A stretch of 64,000 nt of DNA from Gibbula magus (GCA_936450465.1 OW388289.1:77488593-77552592), one strand, 5' to 3'. Shown: positions 23,327-35,178, counted from the stretch's first letter. Notes: generated by a model from the letters alone, not told the origin. Numbers and translations are program-made.

Positions 23327-23821
23327 ATTTCGAGAAGAAATAAATACATTGTATACATTAATAATAATGAACGTAAATAATATCAAACACTATGGAGATA
23401 AAAGCTTAGTAACTAGATATCGTATTATATCAGAGCTAACACAATATCGAAAACAAAACCAGTGACAAAAAGTGTATAGATCGAACCAGGACAATAAACA
23501 CCTGTACTCTTTATATTTTAAAGAGTTCATACGTTTTCAAAAAGAGTTCTTCAAGTGAGCTCAGACAAAAATTGAAGAAATGAAAAGAACAACCTCCTGT
23601 TCTTACATTAGTTTAAGTTTAGTTTGACAAACACGACATACAAATGTATTCTACATTTTTACATGTACAGTTATTTTTTACATCAACATATTAAAGCTAA
23701 TTATTGCTCAATACAGTCAATGGTTCATTGATGTGTGATATATGTTCCAAATATCAACTCAAAGCAGGCCAGGAGTTTTCGACACAGGAACTCGATATCA
23801 TAATTAAAACGTTGGTAAAAA

Positions 23822-24550
23822 AACTACCCACTATAAATAACATAGAGTAAAGGAGCAAGGGCAGCCATATTGCCGATCTAAGGGTCCATTTAATATTGTA
23901 TCAAAAGTTACGCTAAGAATTGGTGACATTCACAAATGAACGCACCTACCTATCAATTATACATTTCTCAGCAAAACCTGACTGATTTCCAACATATGTC
24001 ATCCCTAAATTAAAATAAATAGCTCTTCAAACTCGAAATTTGACCACATAAACCTCTCCCGTGAACGCTACACCCCAGTCGATACCCATTCCAACGATCT
24101 GACTGGTCTGTTGAGTTGAACTATCAATATAGTACCGGTAAACAAACACGACAGCGTGGCATGACGACAGGATATTTCTAAATTGCTTCACTATGAATTC
24201 AACACCTGATCAGATGGAGGCTTTGAAATGTAAACTACAGAACAAGCTCACCGGACCAATCAGATCGTTCGAACGGTTATCTACTGCGGGATAACGTTCA
24301 CGGGAGAGGTTTTTGTGGTCGACTTTCGAGTTTGAAGATCTATTTAATTTATCTTAGGGGTGACATATGTTGGAAATCAACAGAGTGTTGCGGATAAATG
24401 TATAATCAATAAGTACGTGCGTTCATTTGTGAATGTCACCAATTCTTAGGGTATTGTTTTACCTAATGTTAATGTTAATGTTGGACCCTTAGATCGTCAA
24501 TATGTCTGCCCCTGCTCCTTTACTCTATATTATATAGGGGGTAGGTATTA
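23822..24550. mobile_element. Fold-back element with about 290-bp inverted arms
   Basis: The left arm (about 23840-24130) and right arm (about 24236-24535) are reverse complements over almost their whole length. Shared words are 'AGAGTAAAGGAGCA', 'GATCTAAGGGTCCA', 'TTGGTGACATTCACAAATGA' and 'CCTCTCCCGTGAACG'. The spacer is about 100 bases. Outer ends resemble 'CTACCC.CTAT'. No ORF or target duplication is clear. A transcript would form a long double-stranded stem. Confidence 0.8.
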
Positions 24551-24784
24551 TTTACCTACGTTTTACCTACATTTTCATTACGTTATTGAGTTCCTGCGGT
24601 TTCGGCGATGGCGTTGTTTTGAGCCGTATTAATGCCATTGGACATAAATTGTTGTTGATTTGTAACTTCTTAACATCTTACCTAATGTCAATGTGGAGAA
24701 GACTGATAGGTTAAACTGTTATTATAAACATAATTTTGTACTTAAGATCATGAAAGGTAATTAACATTATGTTATATATGTACT

Positions 24785-25690
24785 GGAAATGTTAGTTATA
24801 TTTCCCTACAAATTAATCCTGATTCCAAATCAGCAGACAATTATTTAAATCAAATTACCCATTTCCTGAGCCCAATCTGTGTATATACTAGTAAGGTATT
24901 TTTAGATACAAATATTTATTGCATCTAACAACTGAAAGCAGTGGAATCAAGGATCTTAACTTAATTTGCAAACTATTCACACTGAATCCAATTTGGTTCC
25001 AAGAGGTCTGGAAACGTCAACTTTAACAAGAGTAGATATTGCAAAATAGGTGGCATTATATCTAATTTACATTTGCTGTAATGTTGTCGGCCGGTAACCG
25101 GTATGCCTTTAAATAGCTATAGTTTCTTATTCACCCAAAACTGTCATATATATGACAACTAATAAAAATCGAGCAAAGACCTTTTAATTGTACAGGTTTT
25201 AGTCGAAATTATTCGTTCCATTTTCGACTAATTGTATGCCTTCTACCACTACTACGAATTCCAATCTGTCTTTTCGTCTGCTTTAGATAAGTTTCAAAAT
25301 TTGTGTTAAACTAATTGCATGGGTTGCAATCCAAATTGCAATCTGGCACCTATATTTTCAGTAGAGTGATTATATTTGACCTGAAAGACAATGTGTACTT
25401 CGGGTCAGTGATACTGTGTCTTGAGATAAGGAAGGGATACTAGAAGGTGGATATTATAGTATTGTAGATAATTTAACACGTATTTCAAAATTGAACCCCA
25501 TTAACGATAAGAAGGAAATACAATCTAATGGAAGCAGTAACTCAGAAACGGAGTGCATTCTATGAGACGTTGAGGAAGGAAACCGTTTTATAGATAAGAA
25601 GTTTCTTCTTTACTTCATCAACGTGTGAATTTGTCAATATGATGAGTTTAATTTACCTTCAAAAGGAACATTTCGTTAACCAATTAATAT
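24785..25690. repeat. Dispersed repeat, families A/B composite, copy 3
   Basis: It is collinear with 9190-10050 (see that entry for shared words), with a middle part (about 25020-25280) absent from the other copy. It ends 60 bp before the hAT element. Confidence 0.6.
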
Positions 25691-26035
25691 TAAAGGTTAG
25701 TTTTACATTGATGATATAATATGTAAACATCGCAGTACACTTGTCATACCAGGGCTTGACATTCACCAAAATTTTCCACAAGACCACAGGACCAGTTAAC
25801 TTTGAAAATCACTGGTCCTTGCAGATCCTCACTGGTCCTGTTCTGCCTTAAGGGTTTCGTGACATTAAACTTTAAATAAAACTTTAACTTGCATGAATTT
25901 GGTCATTATGGCCTTAATGATCTGATACTTTTATCTTGTTATAATTAGACTCATTCAATTGAATGATAACAATCAACCAATGTTTAAAATTGTCTGGAAT
26001 GTTTTAATAAGTAAAATTGAAAACCATTAGTGATC

Positions 26036-26037
<2 letters not shown>

Positions 26038-26070
<33 letters not shown>
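26038..26070. repeat. (TCA)n microsatellite
   Basis: About eleven uninterrupted TCA units lie inside the hAT element, downstream of the gene's stop codon. Confidence 0.95.
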
Positions 26071-26210
26071 CCATTATCATAAAAAGGACAATTCAAAGTC
26101 ATTGACTCTAACAAGCTTAAAAGTAGAATTATGAACAAATTAAAAACAACAAATAATTCTCTTTCAAGAATAACCAGTTGTCCAACTAGGAGTGTGTTTT
26201 CAACAGTCAC

Positions 26211-29200
26211 TCAGAAGTCATAGGAGAGCAGATCTTGAGAAAATAAAGCATATGCCCTTTTCTCAAGAACTTGCATGTCCTGATCAATCTCATCTTCTGA
26301 ATAAAATTCAGTCTCATCATCTTCGAATCCTTCATCTGCAGGTGTGGCAGTGTTTTGCATGGCATTGACATTGTCATTGGCATTGACATCTGCTTCAGCT
26401 AGTTCATCCTGAATCTCAACAACTTGGACCTGGTTTATGGGCTTCAAAGGTGCACCTGCAAAAGAGGGCCTCCTGGCCGTCTTTGAGGTCTTCAACCAGA
26501 GATGAACAGCACTGTCTGGTTGAAACTCTTGAATGGATGGAGACTCTAGCTCGATCCTCATCAGATCTGTCAAGTGGGAATCACTCAGACATGATCTCCA
26601 GTCTGTCTTTATAGTTTTCATGTGGGAAAACCCACGCTCTGCCTCGGCAGAGCTTGCAGGTAGAGACAGAATCATGTCGATCAACAAAAAGACAGTTGGA
26701 CACTTATCCTGAACACACTTGAGGCGGCTCCATGAGAGGCTTGGCACATTGTCAAAACTGAAAAATAAAAAAATAAAACAAGTTGTCACACAATGCTGTC
26801 AAGTGTCTACAAGGAAGGTCAAGATTTTTAAATGTATAATCCATCATTGAATTGATAATCATTAAATCTGAAATGTGTTTATCATATAATTATTTGTCTT
26901 GTAAAAGGTGTGCTAAGAAGTGTAATGAACCTGTTGTAGACCAAGCTCTTGAACTCAGTCCACTCTTGTGGGATTTGAAGATAATCTGCTCAAGCATTTT
27001 GCAAGTATTTTCCAAAGACATTTGGACTGGACAGAAGGCGGATATTGGCATCTCCAAAGTCTGCAATTTTAAAACAAGTATTGTTCATTACTTCAAAATA
27101 TTTTTTGAAACATTTCATTATGATGAACTAAAACATTGTATAGAACAATGTTTTAATTTGAAGCCAACCTGAAACATCACATATATTAAAATAAAGACTG
27201 TAAATATATACAAAATAGGGGATTAATATTACACAAACTTAACAGTTACACACATGACGTTAAAAGTCATAATGACATTACATCTACCTGGCTCTGATTT
27301 TATCTGAGTAGGCCACATTGACAGATTTACAAGGCTTGCCGCCTTCAGGACTTCCATCTGCTCTTCCTTGAACCTGTTGCTCAAGTTAGCAAGAAGAAGA
27401 TCAATCATCTTGGTTCTACAGCTCGGAAAACTGCGTAGGGAACCTCTGAGCTCAGAAAACAGGTCTGAACTGTCCACGGAAGAAAGTCTTGGGCCATCCC
27501 TGTGATGCAAAAAAGATTGAGAAGATTAGCAAGCAATAGCTACAGGTGTAAGTAATCGAGGTTGCAGCTGGAAAGAAAGAGTAGAATATCAGTCAGTAGT
27601 TGTGCTCAACTTCTACAGAATACTGGCAAAGGGATTGTGAAAGCTGAAGACAAGACTATTTGTAAATGTGTTAATAAATTACCACTGACAAAGACTAGTC
27701 AGGAATTTGTCACAAGCATTTCAACAAGCATTGCAGCTGAAATGAGAAGTGATTCTTCTCTTTCATCTATGACTGGGCAACAGACAGTTCCCATAAAGAC
27801 GCTGAGATACTGTTCATTAGTTTGCTAACCTTGGCATAACTCAGGCAAGGACAATTAATTACTAACTGTTGTTTGTATGACTCCAACACATCTTTTGCTG
27901 ACTCAATTTGAAGGTAAATGTCTGCTATTGTAGCAGCTCTGTTCTGGAATGCCAAGGAAACTCTGGAAAGGGTGGTGACAACATCCCACATGAAGTACAA
28001 CATGTAAACTGTATCTGTCTGACTCAGCATGTTGACAAAATGTTTTGCCTTGGCACCTTTGTCTGTCCGTGAGGTTGTTTCCAACTGAAATAATAAGTTA
28101 AGTTTCTTTGAAACACTACATTTATTGTGAAGAGAAAATAGTTCCTCAAAATTAGTAAATGATGCTAAATGATTTGTGTTAAATGCATGTTCACATGCAT
28201 ACAAATTATTACTTTGAAAACAATTATTAAGTGTTACGATTCAATATTTCAAAATGGATGAACGAACTAATGACAGACCTCTCTCAAGTGAAGTACGATG
28301 GCTTTGTATCCCTGAAGAACATTCTCCACAGCTCTTAACGTGTGGGGAAGCCATCTGGTTCCTGCGACTCTGGTGGGCATGCGCGGCTGCATAGAAAGGA
28401 TTTTGCAGGCTTCTTTCAGCTGGTGCCTGTTGAGAGGACTGTTGCGGTAAAAAAGATATAAATTCAGAAGAAGGGTAGACACCTTTTCATAGAAAGGGAC
28501 CTTTTTGCAAGAGTCACGGTATGCCAGTTCCAATCTGTGTGCTGAGCAATGAATACCCATAACATCATGTCCGACTCTGTTTGAGATCTTTTTGACCACT
28601 CCATTTGTGACTCCTGTCATGACGCTGGCTCCGTCTGTCCCCGCTCCAACCAGTTTCCTCTGCCAATGTGAACCTAAATAATCTGTTAGTGACTCAGCAA
28701 TAGCTTCTTCTATTGTGGATGCGTCTGCCTTGCCTACATTTTTTAATGCAACAAACTTTGTGTTGACGATGCCAAGGTTAGCAAACTTAATGAACAGTAT
28801 CTCAGCCTCTTTATGGGAACTGTCTGTTGCCCCGTCAGAGATAAAAGAGAAGAAACAACAATTTTCAAAATCACTTCTCATTTCAGCTGCAATGCTTGCT
28901 GAAATGCTTGTGACAAATTCCTGACATCTTTTGTCATTGCGGTAAGTGGCACCAACATCAATCCCCATCGCTTCATGCAAGTTGCACATCCAGGGAAAGT
29001 CACTGAAAGTGGAATGAAACGAAATTCAAATATTTAATAAATAAAGCAATTCAGCTTTGAAAACAAAGAATAAACAGAATCTACACGTTCAAGACTTCAT
29101 CAGATAATATATCTATACTTTATAAATAATAGATTGGATTTTTTAAATAAAAAAATTATATTTGAATAGTTTTGAATAATAATTTCTCTAAGTTCAAACA

Positions 29201-31935
29201 TCAATAAATCTATTTTGGTACATTCCAATGCAATACATGTTTTTAAAAGATCAATGTTCAAACAAAATGATTTTACCATAAAAACAAGAATTGATACTTT
29301 GCATTTTAATTAAGATTTATAAATTGCATAACTTTACTTTATCAAACAATCTCATGATAAACTTTGAACTAAAATCTATACGTACATTTCCACTATTTCG
29401 TCATTACAATCAATTTAATATGAATTAAAACAACTAAAACAATACTTTCATTATAATATAAATATGTCAGTTATCATCATTTAATATTTAACATTACAGT
29501 TTAAATATAATTATATCTTTCAAATAACTCCTATGTTGGATTGTTTTAATAGCTTACTCAGGCAATGAAATTGTAAAAATAATGTTAATTTTGTTCTCGC
29601 TAGTAAATTAAAAAAAAACAAGCAAAAAAGTGAGCGTGGCTCACTAATACCCCCGACTGTTAAAGTTTGACGCACACCTAAGGATTGATAAGCTATGAAA
29701 TGTAATTGCTAAGATTAAAGTGTTTGTGAAAAGGGTAGGACAAGTCTCTTAAAAGTAAAAGTAGGAATGATAGTAACTTGAAAAGGTATGAGTAACATAA
29801 TACACTACTGCCATTACCACTGACTTCAACTTTATTTTGGAAATTAATTCATCATAATGATTCATTCGAGTGACTTGAAACAACAGGTACATGGAAGCAC
29901 ACCCCTGAGGGATATACAGCAGTTTATGGTTGACAGGAAAGAAAATTTAACTTTTTCCAAAATATAACCAGTGGAAATATAAAATAGTAAATTCAACAAG
30001 AACACAGAAGTAGCTTTTGATGAAAGTTACATGAAAAAGAAAATGATAAAGTCAACAAATCACAACACAGAATTAGCTTCATTCATTTTAGCTCTGAATA
30101 TGACGAATTAAAAACAATTTAAAAATCACCAAAAATTCACCAAATCGTGTTACATTTTGCACTGCACCTCTCCTAGTGGTGAAGAAGACATGTGCCAAAT
30201 TTCAAAAGGATGAGATGAATAGTTTTTCTGTATAGATCGGACAAAAATGCTCAGAATATGACTAAGTTAAAAAAAATAAAAAATCGCCAAAAATAAAAAA
30301 AATCACCAAGTCTGTTTAAACTTCGCACTGCACCTCTCCTAGTGGTGAAGAAGACATGTTCTAAATTTGAAAAGGATGAGATGAATAGTTTTTCTGTTAT
30401 TGATCGGACAAAAAATGTTCAGAATATGACTAAGTTAAAAAATTCAAAAATTCGCCAAAAATGAAAAAAATCACTAATTTCGTTTAAACTTCGCACTGCA
30501 CCTCTCCTAGTAGTAAAGAAGACATGTGCCAAATTTGAAAAGGATGAGATGAATAGTTTTTCTGTAATCGATCGGACAAAAATTGTCTTCGGACGGAAGG
30601 ACAGACGGACGGACGGAAGGACAGACGGACGGACGGGCGGAATCGTTGGTATTACTATATACCCCCGACCTTTTTAGGTCGGGGGTATAATAAATAACTT
30701 CTAAATAATTTGGTGATGATTTAATAATTTCTCATAATAATGTTGTCACTTTTTTAAATAACAGACTATGTACAGCCTTATCTAAAAAAACTCAATTTGA
30801 AATTGTACAATAGAATTTTGGTCTGGGGCATTATTTCCCAAAGTAAATGTTTATATAATTTTGTTTTAAATAAATTCTTTTCCAGAAATAATCGGATGCG
30901 CCGATAATGATTTTTGTACGTAATTACAGCTGGTCAAAGCCGATTGATGTTATGAAAAATTAAAGCCTTTTTCCGTCAAGAATTTGGATTATAACCGTGT
31001 CAAATTAAATACATAACTTTACTTCAATTGAAAACATCAATTCTTCGTAAAATAATTCAAATGCGAGTTACAGTACCAAATTTATTACGATTGTACGATA
31101 TGTTAACATCAACCATTCATTGACATCGTGTAATGCAACCTTTGGTTTACACGTAATCTCGCCATTTATAATTTTCTGATCAGATTCGTTCAAATATTCA
31201 TTATTAATCTTATAATCAAAAGCACTTCGTAAATATTCCATTTAAAACTAAAGACATCAGACACATCTGCGTTTGACTTTTAAAGATTTATAGTAATTAA
31301 AGTCTAGATATTTTGAAAAATGCAAAAGAAAATTTCCGTCGGAACAATATTATCGAACTGTCAATCAAGTCACGTGATAAGTCATGTGACCAACATGTTC
31401 CGTCTGTCATTCAAACAGCAAATCGAGAGTTCGAACACTATTTTTTTAATTTCAAGAAAGTAAGTTAAGAATAATTACATGATTTTTTGTTTAATTACCT
31501 GTAAGGTCTTCCATTCTTCGCAAGGGCGTGGGCCACTCGAAATAAATTGATGAGCCGGTTCCAAACTTGAGTGTTCATAGAAATGAGCGATTTTTCCGCT
31601 GTTGAAGTTCCTGGTTTAGCGATCTTTGCCTTTTCTTTTTCAATTAATTTCTTATGAATTGCTGAGATCTGATGTGCCTTTATTGTGTCAATTTTCATAT
31701 TTGTACACCCTGTTACAAACGATCCTGCAGCATCAGCTTTCCTACAAAGTTTGCAAAACATTTTCCCCACTCCGTTCATGACGTGATACTCTAACCAGTC
31801 GAATTCGGACAGCCATTTTTGTTGGAAAATACGTTGTCGTTTATTTTCATCGTAGGTTCGCTGTTGTAGCAATTTATCTTCTTTAGTTTTTGCTTTTTTT
31901 GGTGGCGGTGCCACATTCAGCAAGTAACGGTGCAT
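26211..31935 (-). CDS. hAT-family transposase, ZNF862/KIAA1586/C17orf113-like, six exons, one in-frame TGA
   Basis: Exons on the minus strand: 31935-31499, 29002-28279, 28084-27867, 27499-27288, 27060-26931 and 26757-26211. All introns are GT-AG and phases agree. The sum is 2268 nt (756 codons). Exon 1 has a TTF/BED-like zinc finger with 'FCKLCRKADAAGSF' and 'HQISAIHK'. The exon 1-2 join reads 'GRPYSDFPWMCNLHEAMG', which fits the family. Exon 2 carries the RNase H-like core motifs 'FISDGATDSS', 'GAGTDGASVMTG', 'HCSAHRLELAY' and 'RVAGTRWLPHT'. Exon 6 carries the hAT C-terminal dimerisation region 'SSAEAERGFSHMKTIKTD', with the catalytic glutamate. Proteins of this type cut and paste hAT elements; domesticated relatives exist in vertebrates. 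The TGA at 26990-26992 (codon 554) would truncate it before that region, so the copy is probably inactive. The ATG at 31935 is the first in frame after the terminal repeat. Confidence 0.85.
26990..26992 (-). other. In-frame TGA stop in exon 5 of the hAT gene
   Basis: Reading from the exon 4 join, codon 24 of exon 5 is TGA, between 'GKYLQNA' and 'ADYLQIPQEW'. The frame on both sides matches the family and there is no alternative GT donor just before it. A single base change from TGC or TGT would explain it. Confidence 0.8.
27681..27838 (+). repeat. Inverted partial copy of hAT exon 2 inside intron 3
   Basis: Plus-strand 27681-27838 matches the minus-strand coding sequence of exon 2 at 28945-28769. 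Shared words are 'CAGGAATTTGTCACAAGCAT' and 'GCAACAGACAGTTCCCATAA'. About 18 bases are deleted after 'AGAAGTGATT', and there are scattered substitutions. It lies 28 bases inside the intron 3 donor, in the opposite orientation to the gene, so the pre-mRNA contains sense and antisense versions about 0.9 kb apart. Confidence 0.9.
29620..30690 (+). mobile_element. Tandem-repeat element inserted in hAT intron 1
   Basis: It starts 'AAAAAAGTGAGCGTGGCTCA', followed by 'TAATACCCCCGAC', as in the reversed element at 20010. Three monomers of about 166-170 bp are marked by 'GCACTGCACCTCTCCTAGT' near 30157, 30327 and 30494. A GGACGGAC/GGACAGAC microsatellite follows at 30592-30640. It ends in a perfect hairpin, 'ATACCCCCGACC' and its complement, at 30657-30689. 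No protein is encoded. The layout resembles non-autonomous Helitron-like elements with central tandem repeats, which is an inference. Confidence 0.75.
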
Positions 31936-32526
31936 TTTGAATGAGGAGTTCGGGAAACAATCGGAAAATCTCGGTTTAGTGCAGCGCTCAGAAAAAATCG
32001 TATTTTGACATGTTTTTGGGCTACGTAATTGTTCATTTTTGTAGTGTTTTTTTGTGTCACTTTTATTTCAAATCGTTTGTGAAAACTAGTAAAATATACC
32101 CTGGCAGTTCAAAATATCTACTAGACCATCGGGATAGTACTAAGTACAGTTTCACTGGTCCTGTCAACATTTCACTAGACCCGGGCCAGTGGGATAGCGT
32201 GAATGTCGAGCCCTGCATACTGTACCCATTCAAAAAGGATAATGAATGCATATAATAAGATACACGGTAATACGAAACTGTAATACCGCTGCTTATATGA
32301 TGTCACAATAGTTTGCTTATGCAACCTCACACTGTTAGTACCGCTGTGACAATGATACCTGATAAACATAAATTTTAGTTTCATCACAGGGCTATCGGGT
32401 ATCGAATGGAAACGGTATAGTATCCTCTATATCAGAAACAGCTGTGTTTAAATCGTTAAATTATGTTTCGTCTCTTAAAACACTGCGACTTTCATGATTT
32501 CATGAAATACAGTCAAAGAAAAAGCA

Positions 32527-32700
32527 CTCCGTCCAGATGGAAGACAGCCAGGAACACCCTGTCCAGATGGCACACAGCCAGAAAGTACCCTGTCCAGATG
32601 CAGACAGCCAGAAGCACCCTGTTCAGTCGTAAACCCCCTGTCAAGATGGCAAACAGTCGGAAACACTCTGTCCAGATGAGAGACGGTCAGAAGCGATCTT
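32527..32700. repeat. Minisatellite, about six units of 28-31 bp
   Basis: Units read roughly 'ACCCTGTCCAGATGGCACAC' followed by 'AGCCAGAA', with variants such as 'CTGTTCAGTCG' and 'CTGTCAAGATGG'. The 112-codon ORF at 32463-32801 is the array read through and is not taken as a gene. Confidence 0.75.
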
Positions 32701-32879
32701 TCCAGGGGCTAAAAAAAACTTGCCAATTCACTTTACAGGAAAAAAGACTTTTAGGCATTACTAGTAAGGGACTGTGTGCATCATGTTCGTATCCACTGTG
32801 ATGCAAACATGCTAGTTTAGATTCAATGAGACTATCTATCTATCTGTCAACAAACCTGACAACAAGCGGACTATTTTAA

Positions 32880-34010
32880 GCAGTGATGGTGTTACTGTTA
32901 TAACAGTTTTCCAAACGACTACTCAGCAAAGAGGCACTCTATGACAAATCTGAAAGTGAACGTGCTGCAATTGAAGTGGATAATGTCAGTCTAGGAAAGG
33001 AGTATGACAGCTGCACCTCTGATACCACAGATGAAAACTGAATGTGATTCATCTGTAAAACCTAATCCCGAATCCTTCATTATCAGAGACAGATATATAC
33101 ATGGTCTTTTCATCACGAAAATGCGTTTCAAGCAACGGAAAGGATGGGTAAAAATACCAGGGTCTATGAAGATAAGCATGCATACTGCTGTTGTGGAAAG
33201 ACAGTTTTGCACATAATTCTTTACTCACTGAAAAGAACCAAAGAGTAAAGTAAAACCTCAAGGAGAAATGCCACATTTCACACCTCTGCGGAAGATAGGT
33301 GATGACATACACAACTGAAAATGTGTCGAAACAGAAGGAGAAATACTTTTGAAGAGGAGGACAAAGGAACAAACTTTTGATTTGTCTTGTTTTAATGTTG
33401 GATGTTTTTGATGACCAAAGACGTTCTACCAATTATGACAGGTGATGAAATCAGTAAGACAGCTAAAGAAGATCCTTTGATTATTGCTTCGGGGGAAAGA
33501 TGGATTTGAAGAATTCTTTCAAACATTGACAAAATGATATATTATGCAAGTGCAAGGAAAATAGTGAGCACAAACAACAACAATCTGCTCGTCGTAATGC
33601 AGAAGACTTGACGGAGGCAACTACTGACAAGTCGACACTCTGGGATGTTCTTGTTCCTAAATACTTAGATGCAGTTGTACTCGCAGCTATCAACTGTTCT
33701 TTCCCTGCTACTGACGATACTGAATATATTTCTGCTCCAAGTAATACAATCAATCTCAAATATGACTTGGGATTTTTGGTTAACAGCAAGTGGGCATTCA
33801 TTGTCAAAAGTAATGGCGTAAGTAAATATCGAAGCTGAAGCACAGATTTGTTTGACCTACATGAGACTCTTAAGAAGTGGAATGGCGAGATAAAGTAACA
33901 GTTGTTGCAAGAGCAGCTGCCAGGGACTTGCCCAGCCCATCCGATTCAGATAATCAATTAGTGATTATTGGTTATGTGGATCGTATTCCAAACCGTCAAA
34001 CCTAGTGCTA
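32880..34010 (+). pseudogene. Decayed copy of an uncharacterised animal multicopy gene family
   Basis: Fragments in changing frames appear in a consistent order. They are an acidic stretch ('SESERAAIEVDNVSLGKEYD', ending at a stop near 33040), a CxC-knuckle segment ('RVYEDKHAYCCCGK', near 33160), 'VLPIMTGDEISKTAKEDPLI' near 33425, a longer open frame at 33608-33838 ('TLWDVLVPKYLDAVVLAAI'), and 'VEWRDKVTVVARAAARDL' near 33870. In my recollection this order matches a large uncharacterised family in molluscs, fish and lancelets, which has an N-terminal zinc-knuckle-like motif and helical domains. No function is known to me. Several frameshifts and stops mean it cannot be translated whole. It may itself be transposon-derived. 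Confidence 0.4.
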
Positions 34011-34329
34011 CTTAGTCGGAGTAATATAGTAGAGAAAGGGTAGGACAATGAGTGAATTCGTATTTTCCCCTATTTCTGCTTTTGGTTGATTTTTACAAAC
34101 ATAACATAAAGCATTAAATTATTATCGGTAATTAATCCTTCTCAATTCCAGGTTAATCACAGATATGAAATTACGTAAATCAATTATATAAAGACATCAT
34201 TATGTTTCGTTATGTAGCCTAGATGCCTAACATTCGGGGTTATTTTTAATAACGGGCTCGGTGAAGGATTTACCCATATAGCAGGGTAACTGTTCGCACT
34301 TGAAGATTTAAATTAAAGAAGCTCTCAGA

Positions 34330-34752
34330 ATGGAGAAGATAACAACATTATCTTCACATTTCACATCTGCACATCCAAATCGTGTACATGTATTAAACCG
34401 AATAAGAGAAAGAATCAAGCGATAATGTGCAGTTCAACCGACTTATGGTCATGAGGAAGTTGTGAAAACAAAAGCATCAAACCTCAATCAAACAAGCAAG
34501 TTGGGCACTTCTAATGCAGAGTTGCCTGACCAGACTGATGCAGGGATTTGTCACGAAGTCAATGTTGTTCAAATGGAAGAGGTTTCGACTTCGGAAGAAG
34601 TGTTGCTTAAAAGCCATAGATACATGTCATTAAAGGAAACTGCAAAACTTGAACGCATAGATTCAGTGAGGAAATTTGACACCTTTGTAAACAATTCAGT
34701 TTCCATTGTCAAGGCAGTTGAAGAGAGGAACTTTGAGAGGTCAAATCAGTAA
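34330..34752 (+). pseudogene. Possible further fragment of the same decayed gene
   Basis: Two open stretches, 34330-34420 ('MEKITTLSSHFTSAHPN') and 34462-34752 (96 codons, acidic and serine-rich, with 'KETAKLERIDSVRKFDTFVN'), have protein-like composition but no match I recognise. They follow the decayed gene on the same strand. They could be unrelated chance frames. Confidence 0.2.
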
Positions 34753-34803
34753 TCGATTGTGGATCAAACTTAGGAAATTCCAAACTACTAGAAGTAGTTT
34801 CCA

Positions 34804-35178
34804 TGATGTTATGTTAAAGTTGGACAGTACCGATCCATCTGTTTTGATTAAAAAACATGTAGTTCTGCTAAAGCTTTGGTGTGGGGTAGAACATCAGAAA
34901 GGTGCGGTTCCTTTCCGGAGCAGATCTCTAAGTAATAGTTAGAACATATGAAGAGAAATCTTCGTGATTAAGAAACGGCGGAGCGAGCGTAGATGTTATG
35001 TTAAGGTGGGACAGTACCGATCCATCTGTTTTGATTAAAAAACATGTAGTTCTGCTGAAGCTTTGGTGTGGGGTAGAAAATCAGAAATTAAAAGTACGGT
35101 TCCTTTCCGGAGCAGATCTGTAAGTAATAGTTAGAACCTATAAAGAGAAATCCTCCTGATTAAGAAGCGGCGAAGCAG
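34804..35178. repeat. 187-bp tandem duplication
   Basis: 'ATGTTATGTTAAAGTTGGAC' at 34804 and 'ATGTTATGTTAAGGTGGGAC' at 34991 start two units sharing 'ACCGATCCATCTGTTTTGAT', 'AGCTTTGGTGTGGGGTAGAA' and 'TTCCTTTCCGGAGCAGATCT'. Similarity is high but lower than for the 580-bp pair. Confidence 0.85.

Larger units (their letters stand above)
25750..32215 (-). mobile_element. hAT transposon, about 6.5 kb, near-complete
   Basis: The left end 'CAGGGCTTGACATTCAC' (25750-25766) and the reverse complement of the right end 'CAGGGCTCGACATTCAC' (32199-32215) match at 16 of 17 bases and have the CAGGG start typical of hAT elements. 'CACTGGTCC' words occur subterminally on both sides. The flanks share only CATAC directly next to each end (25745-25749 and 32216-32220). 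A full 8-bp target duplication is not intact, because the 8-mers are TGTCATAC and CATACTGT. Inside is the six-exon transposase gene on the minus strand. Intron 1 contains a later tandem-repeat element (29620-30690). Confidence 0.85.

Noticed and set aside
28715..28924. Plus-strand ORF with 'LMNSISASLWELSVAPS'
   Set aside because: It is the antisense of hAT exon 2. The similar peptide at the end of the 27767-28204 minus frame arises because intron 3 contains the inverted copy of the same DNA.
32463..32801. 112-codon basic ORF
   Set aside because: It is the translation of a 28-31-bp minisatellite and has no other support.
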